A stretch of 64,000 bases of DNA. It comes from Neptuniibacter victor (lineage in GTDB: Bacteria; Pseudomonadota; Gammaproteobacteria; Pseudomonadales; Balneatricaceae). Below the pieces are notes generated by a model. It saw only the letters and a list, made by a program, of their open reading frames with translations, was not told the DNA's origin and made no database searches. The translations under genes and the position numbers were made by a program. The stretch lies in the NCBI GenBank assembly GCA_027943745.1, contig AP025763.1, forward strand, positions 1,736,001 through 1,800,000, given 5' to 3'. This document shows, one piece after another, positions 15,791 to 24,322 of this stretch. Position 1 is the stretch's first letter. Each line of letters opens with the position of its first letter.

Positions 15791-17923
15791 ATGGCGACTG
15801 AAACTCAAGCTACAGATCAAGATTTAAACGATAAACTAAAAGGTTTAGAGCTTGTTCAACGACCTGAAGAATCTATCACAGGCAAAATTATTTATTGGGT
15901 CGGTGTGGTCTTCGCCCTAACTCATATTTATTTCAATACTCTTGGAACATGGTCAGAGTTATACGTGTCAGCAATACATTTCGGTGGTTTTGCTTTGATG
16001 TGTGCGTTGATGGTTCCCATTTATAATTCATCGAATGCGGCTAAACAAAAGTTAGCATTAATATTAGATATGCTCGTTGGTTTTGCCGCGATCATCTGTG
16101 CGCTATACCTAATAGGCTTTGAAGATGCCTTGTATGAACGCGGTGTGAAATTTGCGCAGTGGGATTGGGTTTTTTCTGGTTGCGCTATTTTTATTGCGTT
16201 AGAGATGGCACGAAGAACAACAGGCTGGTTTATTCCTTGTCTGATATTGGTCGCGTTGACGTATGTATTTTGGTGGGGGAAATACATTGACGGGATTTTT
16301 GGATTTGCTGGGTTAAGTCTAGAAACGTTGCTTTATAGGTCCTATTTTTCGTCAGAGGGTATGTTTGGGCAGATCGCTCGGATCTCTTGGACCTATGTGT
16401 TTATGTTTATTCTTTTTGGGGCATTCTTGGTCAAATCAGGGGCAGGAGACTTCATCATAGATCTTTCCCGATGTGCGGCAGGTCGTTTTGTTGGTGGTCC
16501 AGGGTTTGTGGCTGTGCTTGGATCTGGCTTGATGGGATCTGTTTCTGGCTCATCGGTTGCGAATACCGTATCAACAGGGGTCATTACTATTCCCTTAATG
16601 CGTAAAGCGGGCTTTCCAGCTCGATTTTCAGCTGGCGTTGAAGCGGCTGCTTCGACAGGGGGGCAATTGATGCCGCCTGTCATGGGAGCTGGTGCATTTA
16701 TCATGGCTTCATATACGCAGATATCTTATTTGGATATTATCTCTATAGCGGCTTTACCCGCATTATTATATTTCTTGTCTGTGGGGTTCTTTGTACGTGT
16801 CGAAGCTAAACGCAGCCATGCTCACGCTGTTGAGATTGATACGCGATCCTTGGGTGAGGTTTTCAAAAGTGGTTGGCATTTCTTACTCCCACTTGTGGTC
16901 TTAGTCTCTTTACTTATCTATGGTTTTACACCGACTTATGCTGCCGGTATATCAATCATTTCAGTTATAGCGTCTTCTTGGTTATCTAAGCACCCTATGG
17001 GTTTTAAAGATATTCTGGACGCCTTAGCACAAGGTTCTCGCAATATGGCGACGACTGCTATGTTGCTTATCTCTGTAGGTTTGGTGGTGAATGTCGTTGC
17101 GATGACAGGGATTGGTAATACCTTCTCTCTAATGGTGACTGAATGGGCTGGTGGCAGTTTATTGATTACCATCATCCTTGTGGCTTTAGCCTCTTTAATT
17201 CTTGGGATGGGCTTGCCTGTAACAGCGGCTTATATTGTGCTGGCGACATTGTCTGCTCCCGCTTTGTATGGATTGATGGCAGAGAGTCGCTTGATCGATT
17301 TGATGGTGAGTGGTGGTTTACCTGAAGCGGCAAGAACCATTTTCATGCTAATTGATATGGATAAGGTCAGTTTACTGGCGGCTCCGATGAGTGAAGTCGA
17401 TGCGCGTGCTCTTCTTGATATTGTACCGCCTGATTTTAGGGGGCAGTTACTTGAGCAAGCGATGCCTCCAGAAACGTTAGCGATGATACTGCTATCTGCT
17501 CATATGATTATTTTTTGGTTGTCTCAAGATTCAAATGTAACTCCGCCCGTGTGTTTAACTGCTTTCGCAGCGGCCGCAATTGCAAAAACTCCCCCGATGG
17601 CGACAGGTTTTACCGCATGGAAAATTGCTAAAGGTTTGTACATCGTACCTTTGCTATTTGCCTATACGAATTTTATTGGCGGCACTGCTGGAGAGGTGAT
17701 GAGCATATTTGTCTTTGCTGTGTTTGGGTTATATGCTTTTGTCGGCTTTATGGAGGGCTATCTGGAAGGGGCTCTTAATCTTATGCAAAGAGGGCTTTTA
17801 GGCGTGATTGCTATCGCTTTATTATGGCCTCATGGTGAGTTACTTATCAGCTTGTTAGCTGTGTTAACTTTTATTGCAATTTTCGTTTATAGCCGTAAGG
17901 TTGGCAGCCAACAACCGGCTTAA
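15791..17923 (+). CDS. TRAP transporter fused DctQM permease, TAXI-associated 4TM/12TM type
   Basis: The protein joins the small DctQ-like and large DctM-like membrane subunits of a sodium-driven TRAP importer. About 16-18 hydrophobic segments are visible. Motifs of the large subunit include GPGFVAVLGSGLMGSVSGSS, TGGQLMPPVMGAGAFIMA and LGMGLPVTAAYIVLA. The length of about 710 residues fits the family. ATG 15791 is chosen because MATETQ begins the first conserved cytosolic part; the longer frame from GTG 15752 has no family support. It ends 19 bases before the L-2-hydroxyglutarate oxidase gene, so the two are likely co-transcribed. Confidence 0.92.
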   Translation: MATETQATDQDLNDKLKGLELVQRPEESITGKIIYWVGVVFALTHIYFNTLGTWSELYVSAIHFGGFALMCALMVPIYNSSNAAKQKLALILDMLVGFAAIICALYLIGFEDALYERGVKFAQWDWVFSGCAIFIALEMARRTTGWFIPCLILVALTYVFWWGKYIDGIFGFAGLSLETLLYRSYFSSEGMFGQIARISWTYVFMFILFGAFLVKSGAGDFIIDLSRCAAGRFVGGPGFVAVLGSGLMGSVSGSSVANTVSTGVITIPLMRKAGFPARFSAGVEAAASTGGQLMPPVMGAGAFIMASYTQISYLDIISIAALPALLYFLSVGFFVRVEAKRSHAHAVEIDTRSLGEVFKSGWHFLLPLVVLVSLLIYGFTPTYAAGISIISVIASSWLSKHPMGFKDILDALAQGSRNMATTAMLLISVGLVVNVVAMTGIGNTFSLMVTEWAGGSLLITIILVALASLILGMGLPVTAAYIVLATLSAPALYGLMAESRLIDLMVSGGLPEAARTIFMLIDMDKVSLLAAPMSEVDARALLDIVPPDFRGQLLEQAMPPETLAMILLSAHMIIFWLSQDSNVTPPVCLTAFAAAAIAKTPPMATGFTAWKIAKGLYIVPLLFAYTNFIGGTAGEVMSIFVFAVFGLYAFVGFMEGYLEGALNLMQRGLLGVIAIALLWPHGELLISLLAVLTFIAIFVYSRKVGSQQPA

Positions 17924-17942
17924 TGATTTGGTGGTAAGTAGC

Positions 17943-19163
17943 GTGGCACTTAATACAGAACTTGAAATTTATGATTTTATTATCATCGGTGGTGGCATCT
18001 TAGGTATGTCTACTGCTTGGCAGTTACAAAAAAGATATCCAAATAAAACTGTGTTAGTTCTAGAGAAAGAAGCGAGTGCTGCGCGACATCAGACCGGGCG
18101 TAATTCAGGGGTTATCCATGCCGGTGTTTATTATAAACCGGGTAGCTTAAAAGCACGTTTTTGTAAGGAAGGGAATATTGCAACTAAGGCTTTCTGCCGG
18201 GAACACGATATTGCTTTTGATGAATGCGGCAAGCTTTTGGTTGCAACGGATCAGGCTGAATTACAACGTATGCAGGGATTGATCTCTCGCTGTGCTGAGA
18301 ATGAGATTGAGATCGAAGTACTTGATCAAGAGATGCTGAAGGAGAGGGAGCCTAATATCTCAGGGCTTGGGGCCATATTTGTCCCTTCTACGGGGATAGT
18401 TAACTACCGTCAGATTGCTGAATGTATGGGGCGTTTAGTTGAGGGCCTTGGTGGGAAAATTGTATTCGGTACTGCTGTAACGGGTATAGAAGAGTTTGCG
18501 GATCGGATGACTGTGTATACACAGGGGAAACGCTTTCATGGGCGATATCTCGTTGCGTGTGCGGGTTTACAATCTGACAATATCGTTAATATGATGGGGT
18601 TAGAGCCTGATTTTAATATTATCCCTTTTAGGGGCGAGTATTTCTTACTCGGCTCTCAGCATAACAATATTGTAAATCACCTTATCTATCCTATTCCTGA
18701 TCCAGAATTGCCCTTCTTGGGAGTGCATTTGACTCGAATGATCGATGGTACAGTAACGGTGGGGCCGAACGCTGTGTTAGCGTTTAAAAGAGAAGGATAT
18801 CGCAAAACAGATTTTAGTTTTAAAGATAGCTTCAATATGCTGACATACCCTGGAATGATCAAACTACTGTGTCGTCATTTCAAAGCAAGTATGACTGAAC
18901 TAAAAAATTCGCTGTCAAAGTCCGGTTATTTAAAGTTAGTACAGAAGTACTGTTCATCGATCGAATTGAATGATCTTCAGGAATATCCCGCAGGCATAAG
19001 AGCCCAAGCAGTAAAGAAAAATGGCGATATTGTTGATGATTTTTTGTTTATGAAAACAAGCCGGGCACTTGTAGTTTGCAATGCGCCGTCTCCAGCCGCG
19101 ACTTCTGCTATCCCTATTGGTGCGCATATAGTAGAAAAAATATCAGAGTTAGTTACTGATTGA
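17943..19163 (+). CDS. lhgO: L-2-hydroxyglutarate oxidase (FAD-dependent)
   Basis: The enzyme oxidises L-2-hydroxyglutarate to 2-oxoglutarate and passes electrons to the membrane quinone pool. The FAD-binding motif is IIGGGILGMSTAW near the N-terminus, followed by the family segment RNSGVIHAGVYYKPGSLKA, and the C-terminal GIRAQAV region is also present. GTG 17943 is chosen because it places the flavin motif about 13 residues in, as in the E. coli enzyme, with GGTGG upstream; an upstream TTG frame overlaps the permease gene. In E. coli lhgO stands with glutarate genes; here it stands with a TAXI-TRAP system, which points to uptake of its substrate or a close relative. Confidence 0.87.
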   Translation: MALNTELEIYDFIIIGGGILGMSTAWQLQKRYPNKTVLVLEKEASAARHQTGRNSGVIHAGVYYKPGSLKARFCKEGNIATKAFCREHDIAFDECGKLLVATDQAELQRMQGLISRCAENEIEIEVLDQEMLKEREPNISGLGAIFVPSTGIVNYRQIAECMGRLVEGLGGKIVFGTAVTGIEEFADRMTVYTQGKRFHGRYLVACAGLQSDNIVNMMGLEPDFNIIPFRGEYFLLGSQHNNIVNHLIYPIPDPELPFLGVHLTRMIDGTVTVGPNAVLAFKREGYRKTDFSFKDSFNMLTYPGMIKLLCRHFKASMTELKNSLSKSGYLKLVQKYCSSIELNDLQEYPAGIRAQAVKKNGDIVDDFLFMKTSRALVVCNAPSPAATSAIPIGAHIVEKISELVTD

Positions 19164-19187
19164 TTCTAGTTTGCTAACGCGCTAATC

Positions 19188-19230
19188 AGGGTTTGTCGGC
19201 TACGATTGAACAAACCCTAATCCTACCTTT
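19188..19230 (+). terminator. Probable terminator of the TRAP-lhgO operon
   Basis: AGGGTTTGT (19188-19196) pairs with ACAAACCCT (19210-19218) around a 13-base loop; a T-rich stretch begins about 8 bases later. The delayed T tract makes it a weak terminator. Confidence 0.5.
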
Positions 19231-19405
19231 TTTATTTTTCCTCCTCTATTGTGTCTTCAGCAATACAAAGTGACGCTATACCTTTGCGTTGTAACGTTAA
19301 ATATAGGTGTGTATTTTTTAACGAATATAGATCAGGATGAATAGGCGCAGTAGAAGCGCTTCGTCGCTTTTTTTATAACAATTGTTAAATCCAGAGGGGG
19401 CTGAT

Positions 19406-20041
19406 GTGAGTCCGTTGCTAATCGCTTTGGTGTTGTTTTTTGCTGTTTTTATCTTTCTAAAAATTAGAAAACGAAAAATACGATTACGTAGAATGCAATT
19501 TATCGACGATTTTGTTTTTCCTCAGCGAATATACCAGCGCGTTAAATCTACCTATCCGCACCTAAATGAGACCGATATCGATCTTGTCGCGACAGGCCTG
19601 CGGGAGTACTTCCATATATGTCTTATTGCAAAAAATAAGACGGTAGCCATGCCATCGCAGGTGGTTGATATCGCATGGCATGAATTGATTCTGTTTACGA
19701 GAGAATACCAACAGTTCTGTGATAACGCGTTTGGGCGCTTTTTACACCATACACCGGCGGAAGCCATGACCACTCAGACTCAAGCTCAAGAAGGTATAAA
19801 GCGTGCGTGGTATATTGCCTGTTCTCGCGAAGGAATAAAGCCTAGAAAGCCTGATAAATTACCTTTTATTTTCTTGCTTGATTCAATGCTAAAGATTAGT
19901 GATGGTTTTACATACCAGCTTGATTGCCTTGCTAATAAAGAAGGAGGGTATTGTGCCAGCCATATTGGTTGTGGTGGTGGATGTTCTGGTTCATCCAGTG
20001 ATTCTGATGGTTGTAGCGGTGGTGGTTGTGGCGGTGATTAA
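19406..20041 (+). CDS. Membrane-anchored protein with a GRDP-like core and Gly/Cys-rich tail
   Basis: A single N-terminal membrane helix is followed by a basic stretch and a soluble domain. The segment VDIAWHELILFTREYQQFCD and the following FGRFLHHTP resemble the conserved core of glycine-rich-domain (GRDP/DUF1399) proteins. The C-terminus is an unusual run of Gly, Ser and Cys, with six Cys in the last 30 residues, including CGGGC. GTG 19406 is chosen because GAGGGGG lies 5 bases upstream; the frame extends back to a TTG at 19382. The function is unknown; a role in the envelope is suggested by the anchor and by the lipoprotein gene 53 bases downstream. Confidence 0.7.
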   Translation: MSPLLIALVLFFAVFIFLKIRKRKIRLRRMQFIDDFVFPQRIYQRVKSTYPHLNETDIDLVATGLREYFHICLIAKNKTVAMPSQVVDIAWHELILFTREYQQFCDNAFGRFLHHTPAEAMTTQTQAQEGIKRAWYIACSREGIKPRKPDKLPFIFLLDSMLKISDGFTYQLDCLANKEGGYCASHIGCGGGCSGSSSDSDGCSGGGCGGD

Positions 20042-20094
20042 GATCATATTCATTTCTAGTGAGTATGATGCGCGTAATTTTAATGGGGGATAGT

Positions 20095-20505
20095 ATGAAT
20101 TCTAATTTATTAAAAATGGTTGCAGTGACAGGCGTTTCGGCTTTTCTAATGATCGGTTGTGGTGAAGAGGAAAAGGAAGCACCTAAGCCTGCAGATGTTG
20201 CTCCAGTAACTCAATCCTCTACCGTTACGGATGAGCCAAATGCGTTGGATAAGATGAAAGAGGGCACTGCCATGGCTTTAGAGGGTGCGAAAGAAAAGGC
20301 CTCTGAAGTAAGCGAGCAGATGAGTGAAAGCACTAGCGAGTTGGTCGAAAAAGCGAGCGATGCGACTGCTGATATGGTTGGGAAAGCAAAAGAGGTGACG
20401 GCGGAATCATTGGAAACGGTTAAAGATGTTACTGCTGATACTGTGCAAGCAGCCAAAGAGATGACAGCTGAAGGCGCAGACAAAGTAAAGGACGCTGTTC
20501 AGTAA
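20095..20505 (+). CDS. Lipoprotein with repeated amphipathic helices
   Basis: A lipobox FLMIGC places the lipidated Cys at residue 22. The mature part has an acidic linker and then about 90 residues of repeated Ala/Glu/Lys/Thr/Val helices (for example KAKEVTAESLETVKDV), with a period near 11, like LEA or apolipoprotein repeats. There is no catalytic motif. GGGGGA directly upstream sets ATG 20095. It probably coats or spaces a membrane, or is a stress protein, but this is inference from composition. It is likely co-transcribed with the preceding gene and ends before a strong terminator. Confidence 0.75.
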   Translation: MNSNLLKMVAVTGVSAFLMIGCGEEEKEAPKPADVAPVTQSSTVTDEPNALDKMKEGTAMALEGAKEKASEVSEQMSESTSELVEKASDATADMVGKAKEVTAESLETVKDVTADTVQAAKEMTAEGADKVKDAVQ

Positions 20506-20531
20506 GTTCTGTCTTATATTTTTTGGTTTAG

Positions 20532-20558
20532 AACCGCAGTTTTATGCTGCGGTTTTTT
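20532..20558 (+). terminator. Rho-independent terminator
   Basis: AACCGCAG (20532-20539) pairs with CTGCGGTT (20547-20554), and the T run extends to 20558. It stands between convergent genes. Confidence 0.88.
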
Positions 20559-20565
20559 CACATCT

Positions 20566-21042
20566 CTATTTTACGCGCATGGATTTCCAATAATGTTTTT
20601 CCCAGTAGGGATTATCCAACCGGCTTATGATTACCCCTTTGCTGGTGGATGCGTGTAAGAACAAACCGTCTTCGATATAGATCCCAACATGTCGTTGTTT
20701 ATCCCCTCCGGTTTTAAAGAAGACAAGATCTCCAGCACTCAATTGCCGTTTATCGACGGGTTGTCCCGTAGCCTGTTGCTGTAAGGTTGTTCTCGGTAAT
20801 TTTATACCCAGTTTTTGTTGAAGTGTTATCTGGGTGAATGCCGAACAATCAATCCCTCTGCGAGTCGTTCCCCCAAGCTGATAGGGCGTACCTCTCCATA
20901 CCTCATACTGCTGATACAAGCGATCTGCGTGTTCTGAATGTGACCTGTTATAGGAGGTTGGCGTGTGATGAAGAGAGCTATTAGTACAGCTCTGTAATAG
21001 GAAAGTGATCAATAATAGTACAGTTGTCGTGCTGCGATTCAT
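20566..21042 (-). CDS. NlpC/P60-family lipoprotein, probable peptidoglycan endopeptidase
   Basis: A lipobox LLQSC (Cys19) anchors the protein to a membrane. The NlpC/P60 domain has the catalytic Cys66 in RGIDCSAF, His118 in RHVGIYI and His130 in FLHAST, a complete triad. At 158 residues it resembles E. coli MepS (Spr) or NlpC, which cut peptide cross-links in the cell wall. It is a single-gene unit on the minus strand, facing the lipoprotein gene. Which bond it cuts cannot be told from sequence. Confidence 0.88.
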   Translation of the reverse strand: MNRSTTTVLLLITFLLQSCTNSSLHHTPTSYNRSHSEHADRLYQQYEVWRGTPYQLGGTTRRGIDCSAFTQITLQQKLGIKLPRTTLQQQATGQPVDKRQLSAGDLVFFKTGGDKQRHVGIYIEDGLFLHASTSKGVIISRLDNPYWEKHYWKSMRVK

Positions 21043-21180
21043 GATTTCTCTCCAAATTTTAGCGTTAGATCATTTGCTTACAGTATAACCCCTACTAATA
21101 TGTACTAAACAGATTGGCTTTCGGCGCGTAACTGCCTATCATGCCCTGCTATTTTCTACATCCCCAGAAAGCGATTAATA

Positions 21181-24054
21181 ATGACCGAAGAATTTCAGAT
21201 TGGCCAGCGTTGGTATAGTTACACAGAAGCAGAACTAGGTTTAGGTGTGGTCACAGAACTGGTTGATCGACGTGTAAATATTTTATTTCCAGCAACGGGC
21301 GAAGAGCGTACTTATGCCCAGAGTAATGCACCCTTAAGTCGTATTGTTTATCCATTAGGCGACCAAATAAGTGATGATGAGGGCCTAACAATTACGGTTA
21401 CTCAACACGAAGAGAGTAAAGGGTGTGTCATATACTTTGGAGATGATGAATTTGGCGAAGAACAAGTCATCCATGAAGCCTCTTTAGAGAGTTCTGTTCA
21501 TTTTAGTAAGCCTTATGAGCGCCTTTTTGCAGGTCAAATTGATAAGCTACGTCATTATGAATTACGCCTAGAAACGTTAAAGTACCAGCATAATCATCAG
21601 CAATCTGCTGCTTATGGTTTAATTGGGCCGCGAGTTCAATACTTACCCCATCAGTTTTATATAGCCTCAGAGGTGGGTAAACGAATTGCCCCTCGCGTTC
21701 TTCTTGCGGATGAAGTTGGATTAGGTAAGACCATTGAGGCGGGTTTGATACTCCATCAGCAGCTCGTATCTGGTCTGGCGAATCGAGTATTAATTGTTGT
21801 GCCTGATAGCCTGATTCATCAGTGGCTTGTGGAGATGATGCGCCGCTTTAATCTACATTTCTCGATCATGGATGAGGCTCGATGTGTTGAAAGTGAAGGA
21901 AACCCTTTTGAAGAAGCACAGTTGGTGCTTAGCCCGTTGTCGTTGTTTACTCGGGATGACAAACATTTAGATCAGGCGGTCAATGCTGGTTGGGACTTAA
22001 TGGTTGTTGATGAAGCGCATCATTTGGGTTGGAGCGAAGAGGGAGCAAGTCACTCTTATCGCTGTATTGAAACCCTAGCTCAAAAAGTGAAAGGCTTACT
22101 TCTGTTGACGGCAACGCCAGAGCAATTGGGTGTTGAAAGCCATTTTGCCCGCTTACGTCTTTTAGACCCTGATCGATACTATGATTTAGAGAAATTTATT
22201 ACTGAAGAGCAGGACTTTAAGTGTGTTAATCAGTTGATTGAAACACTACAAGATCCCGAAAAATGGGAAAGTGCTTTAGGCGACCATTCGTTCACTGAAT
22301 TGTTGCATCGCTATCTAGGGGATCAAATAGCAGATCAACTGGCGTTACACCGTCATGATGAAAGCGATGAAAGAGATGAGTTGATAGCGACAACGGTACG
22401 TTCTCTGCTGGATCAGCATGGTACAGGTCGAGTCTTGTTCCGTAACACCCGTGAAAGCGTTAAAGGGTTTCCGAATCGTCAGCTTCATACCTATCGCTTA
22501 GAGATGCCTCAAGCTTATAAGGATGTTATCGGTGATGCTGGCATTGAGCCTAGTCTTCATCCTGAAAAGTTGATTGGGGACGGTGTTGGTTCTGCTTGGT
22601 TACTTGAAGATAATCGTGCCGATTGGTTAATTCGATGGCTGGATGATTATCGTGGCGAGAAAGTACTGGTTATTTGTGCCCATGCTCAAACAGCTATTAC
22701 GTTGGAGAAACAGCTAAGACTGTTTGAAGGCCGTCGCACCGCGCTCTTTCATGAAGGTATGAGTTTGGTTGAGCGAGATCGTGCAGCCGCTTACTTTGCG
22801 GATAATGAGCAGGGAGCCCAATTATTAATTTGTTCAGAAATCGGTAGTGAGGGGCGTAATTTCCAGTTTGCCCATAATATGGTCATGTTTGATCTGCCGC
22901 TAAACCCTGATTTGTTGGAACAGCGTATTGGTCGTTTAGACCGAATTGGCCAGTTAATGGACGTTAATATTCATGTTCCTTATTTTGCAGATAGTGCGCA
23001 GGAAGTTCTGTTGCGATGGTTTGCTGAGGGATTGGGTGCTTTTGAGCAGGTTTGTCCTACGGGGCAAAATCTTATGCAACAATATGCCTCAGAACTGCAT
23101 GAATGTATGGCAGAACCTGAAGATACGGGCCGTATTGATAAGCTTGTTGAAGAAACAGCCTTAACGCAGAAAAGTTTGTTAGCTGATTTACAACAAGGCA
23201 GGGATCGCTTATTAGAGCTTAATTCCTGTAATGAGGACGTTGCAGAATCTTTATTAGATGCAGTTGAAGAAGATAGCCAGCCAAGTACCTTATCGTCTTA
23301 TATGGGGCGGATCTTCGATCATTTTGGTGTCGAGCAAGAGAGCACGGGGGTTAATGGCGTCATACTGCATCCGGGTGATCATATGCTAAGTAGTCATTTC
23401 CCTGGATTACCTAGCGATGGAATGACTGCTACTTTCCAAAGAAATGAAGCGTTATCTCGTGAAGATATGCACTTTCTTAGCTGGGAGCACCCTATGGTAT
23501 CAGGAGCTATGGAGATGATGCTTGAAGGGAGTTATGGCAGCTCTACATTATGCACGATGAAGCTCCTTCCGCTTAAGGCTGGAAGCCTACTAATAGAAGC
23601 GATTTTCCGGGTTCACTGTATCTCTGACAAATCGTTACAGTTACAACGTTATTTGTCAGACGCTTGTGTACGTCGTGTCATCGATAGTAACGGCAATGAT
23701 CTGACTGAGGTAATAACAGAACAGCATTTTGCTACATTGGGTAAGCGAGTAGGCAAAAATGTAGCTTACAATCTAGTCAAACATACCCGTGAAGATATCA
23801 ATACGCTTGTCACGAAGCTAGAGAGGCAGGTGGCTGAAACTGGTGAGCAATTAATCACTGAAGCGGGAGCAGCACTGAGTAAGCTGCAACAAGCTGAAAA
23901 GGATCGTTTGGTTGCATTAGCGAAGGTGAACCCAAATATTCGTGACGAAGAGCTTCAATCACACGATCGTTTAACTGAAAAATTGATGGAGGCGCTTGAG
24001 GGAGCTTCCTTAAAAATGGATGCTATTCGTGTGGCAGTTATAACGCACGAATAA
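21181..24054 (+). CDS. rapA: RNA polymerase-associated ATPase RapA
   Basis: RapA is a SWI2/SNF2 ATPase that recycles stalled RNA polymerase. The N-terminal Tudor-like region begins at FQIGQRWYSYTEAELGLGVV. Walker A is DEVGLGKTIEAG near residue 178, and the DEAH box is VVDEAHHL. The helicase C-terminal part has GSEGRNFQFAHNMVMFDLP and the arginine finger region QRIGRLDRIGQ. The length of 957 residues is normal. ATG 21181 lacks a strong ribosome site but matches the family start. The gene stands alone, with its own terminator. Confidence 0.96.
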   Translation: MTEEFQIGQRWYSYTEAELGLGVVTELVDRRVNILFPATGEERTYAQSNAPLSRIVYPLGDQISDDEGLTITVTQHEESKGCVIYFGDDEFGEEQVIHEASLESSVHFSKPYERLFAGQIDKLRHYELRLETLKYQHNHQQSAAYGLIGPRVQYLPHQFYIASEVGKRIAPRVLLADEVGLGKTIEAGLILHQQLVSGLANRVLIVVPDSLIHQWLVEMMRRFNLHFSIMDEARCVESEGNPFEEAQLVLSPLSLFTRDDKHLDQAVNAGWDLMVVDEAHHLGWSEEGASHSYRCIETLAQKVKGLLLLTATPEQLGVESHFARLRLLDPDRYYDLEKFITEEQDFKCVNQLIETLQDPEKWESALGDHSFTELLHRYLGDQIADQLALHRHDESDERDELIATTVRSLLDQHGTGRVLFRNTRESVKGFPNRQLHTYRLEMPQAYKDVIGDAGIEPSLHPEKLIGDGVGSAWLLEDNRADWLIRWLDDYRGEKVLVICAHAQTAITLEKQLRLFEGRRTALFHEGMSLVERDRAAAYFADNEQGAQLLICSEIGSEGRNFQFAHNMVMFDLPLNPDLLEQRIGRLDRIGQLMDVNIHVPYFADSAQEVLLRWFAEGLGAFEQVCPTGQNLMQQYASELHECMAEPEDTGRIDKLVEETALTQKSLLADLQQGRDRLLELNSCNEDVAESLLDAVEEDSQPSTLSSYMGRIFDHFGVEQESTGVNGVILHPGDHMLSSHFPGLPSDGMTATFQRNEALSREDMHFLSWEHPMVSGAMEMMLEGSYGSSTLCTMKLLPLKAGSLLIEAIFRVHCISDKSLQLQRYLSDACVRRVIDSNGNDLTEVITEQHFATLGKRVGKNVAYNLVKHTREDINTLVTKLERQVAETGEQLITEAGAALSKLQQAEKDRLVALAKVNPNIRDEELQSHDRLTEKLMEALEGASLKMDAIRVAVITHE

Positions 24055-24080
24055 AGTTGGCCGGTTTTTGTATCCACTAA

Positions 24081-24108
24081 AAGCCTAACCCTGAGGTTAG
24101 GCTTTTTT
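24081..24108 (+). terminator. Rho-independent terminator of rapA
   Basis: A 10-base perfect stem (24081-24090 with 24095-24104) with a 4-base loop, followed by T to 24108. Confidence 0.92.
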
Positions 24109-24322
24109 ATACCTCCAAAGAGGTAGTGTGGTTCTTACTTGCGTTGTAGTTCCGCAAAAGAAGATTAATTATTTGATCTTCAACATGTTTAAAGCACAAT
24201 CATGGTATACACTGAGTGCACTTTTATGGTGCCGGGCATTTGGTCTGTAGCCTGGCTATCATTAATTTTTGCAAAGCAAGGACCGCTGCCAATAACAGTG
24301 TCACTGCTTTATTAGGTGATCT

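Noticed and set aside
18800-19000. Possible insertion or odd sequence in lhgO
   Set aside because: The frame is continuous and the C-terminal family region is normal; no repeat ends or base shift are seen.
24200-24322. Possible cyclic-di-GMP riboswitch before the chemoreceptor gene (GCAAAGC-like stretch)
   Set aside because: Only one short block resembles the GEMM core; the other conserved blocks and a downstream helix are not found.
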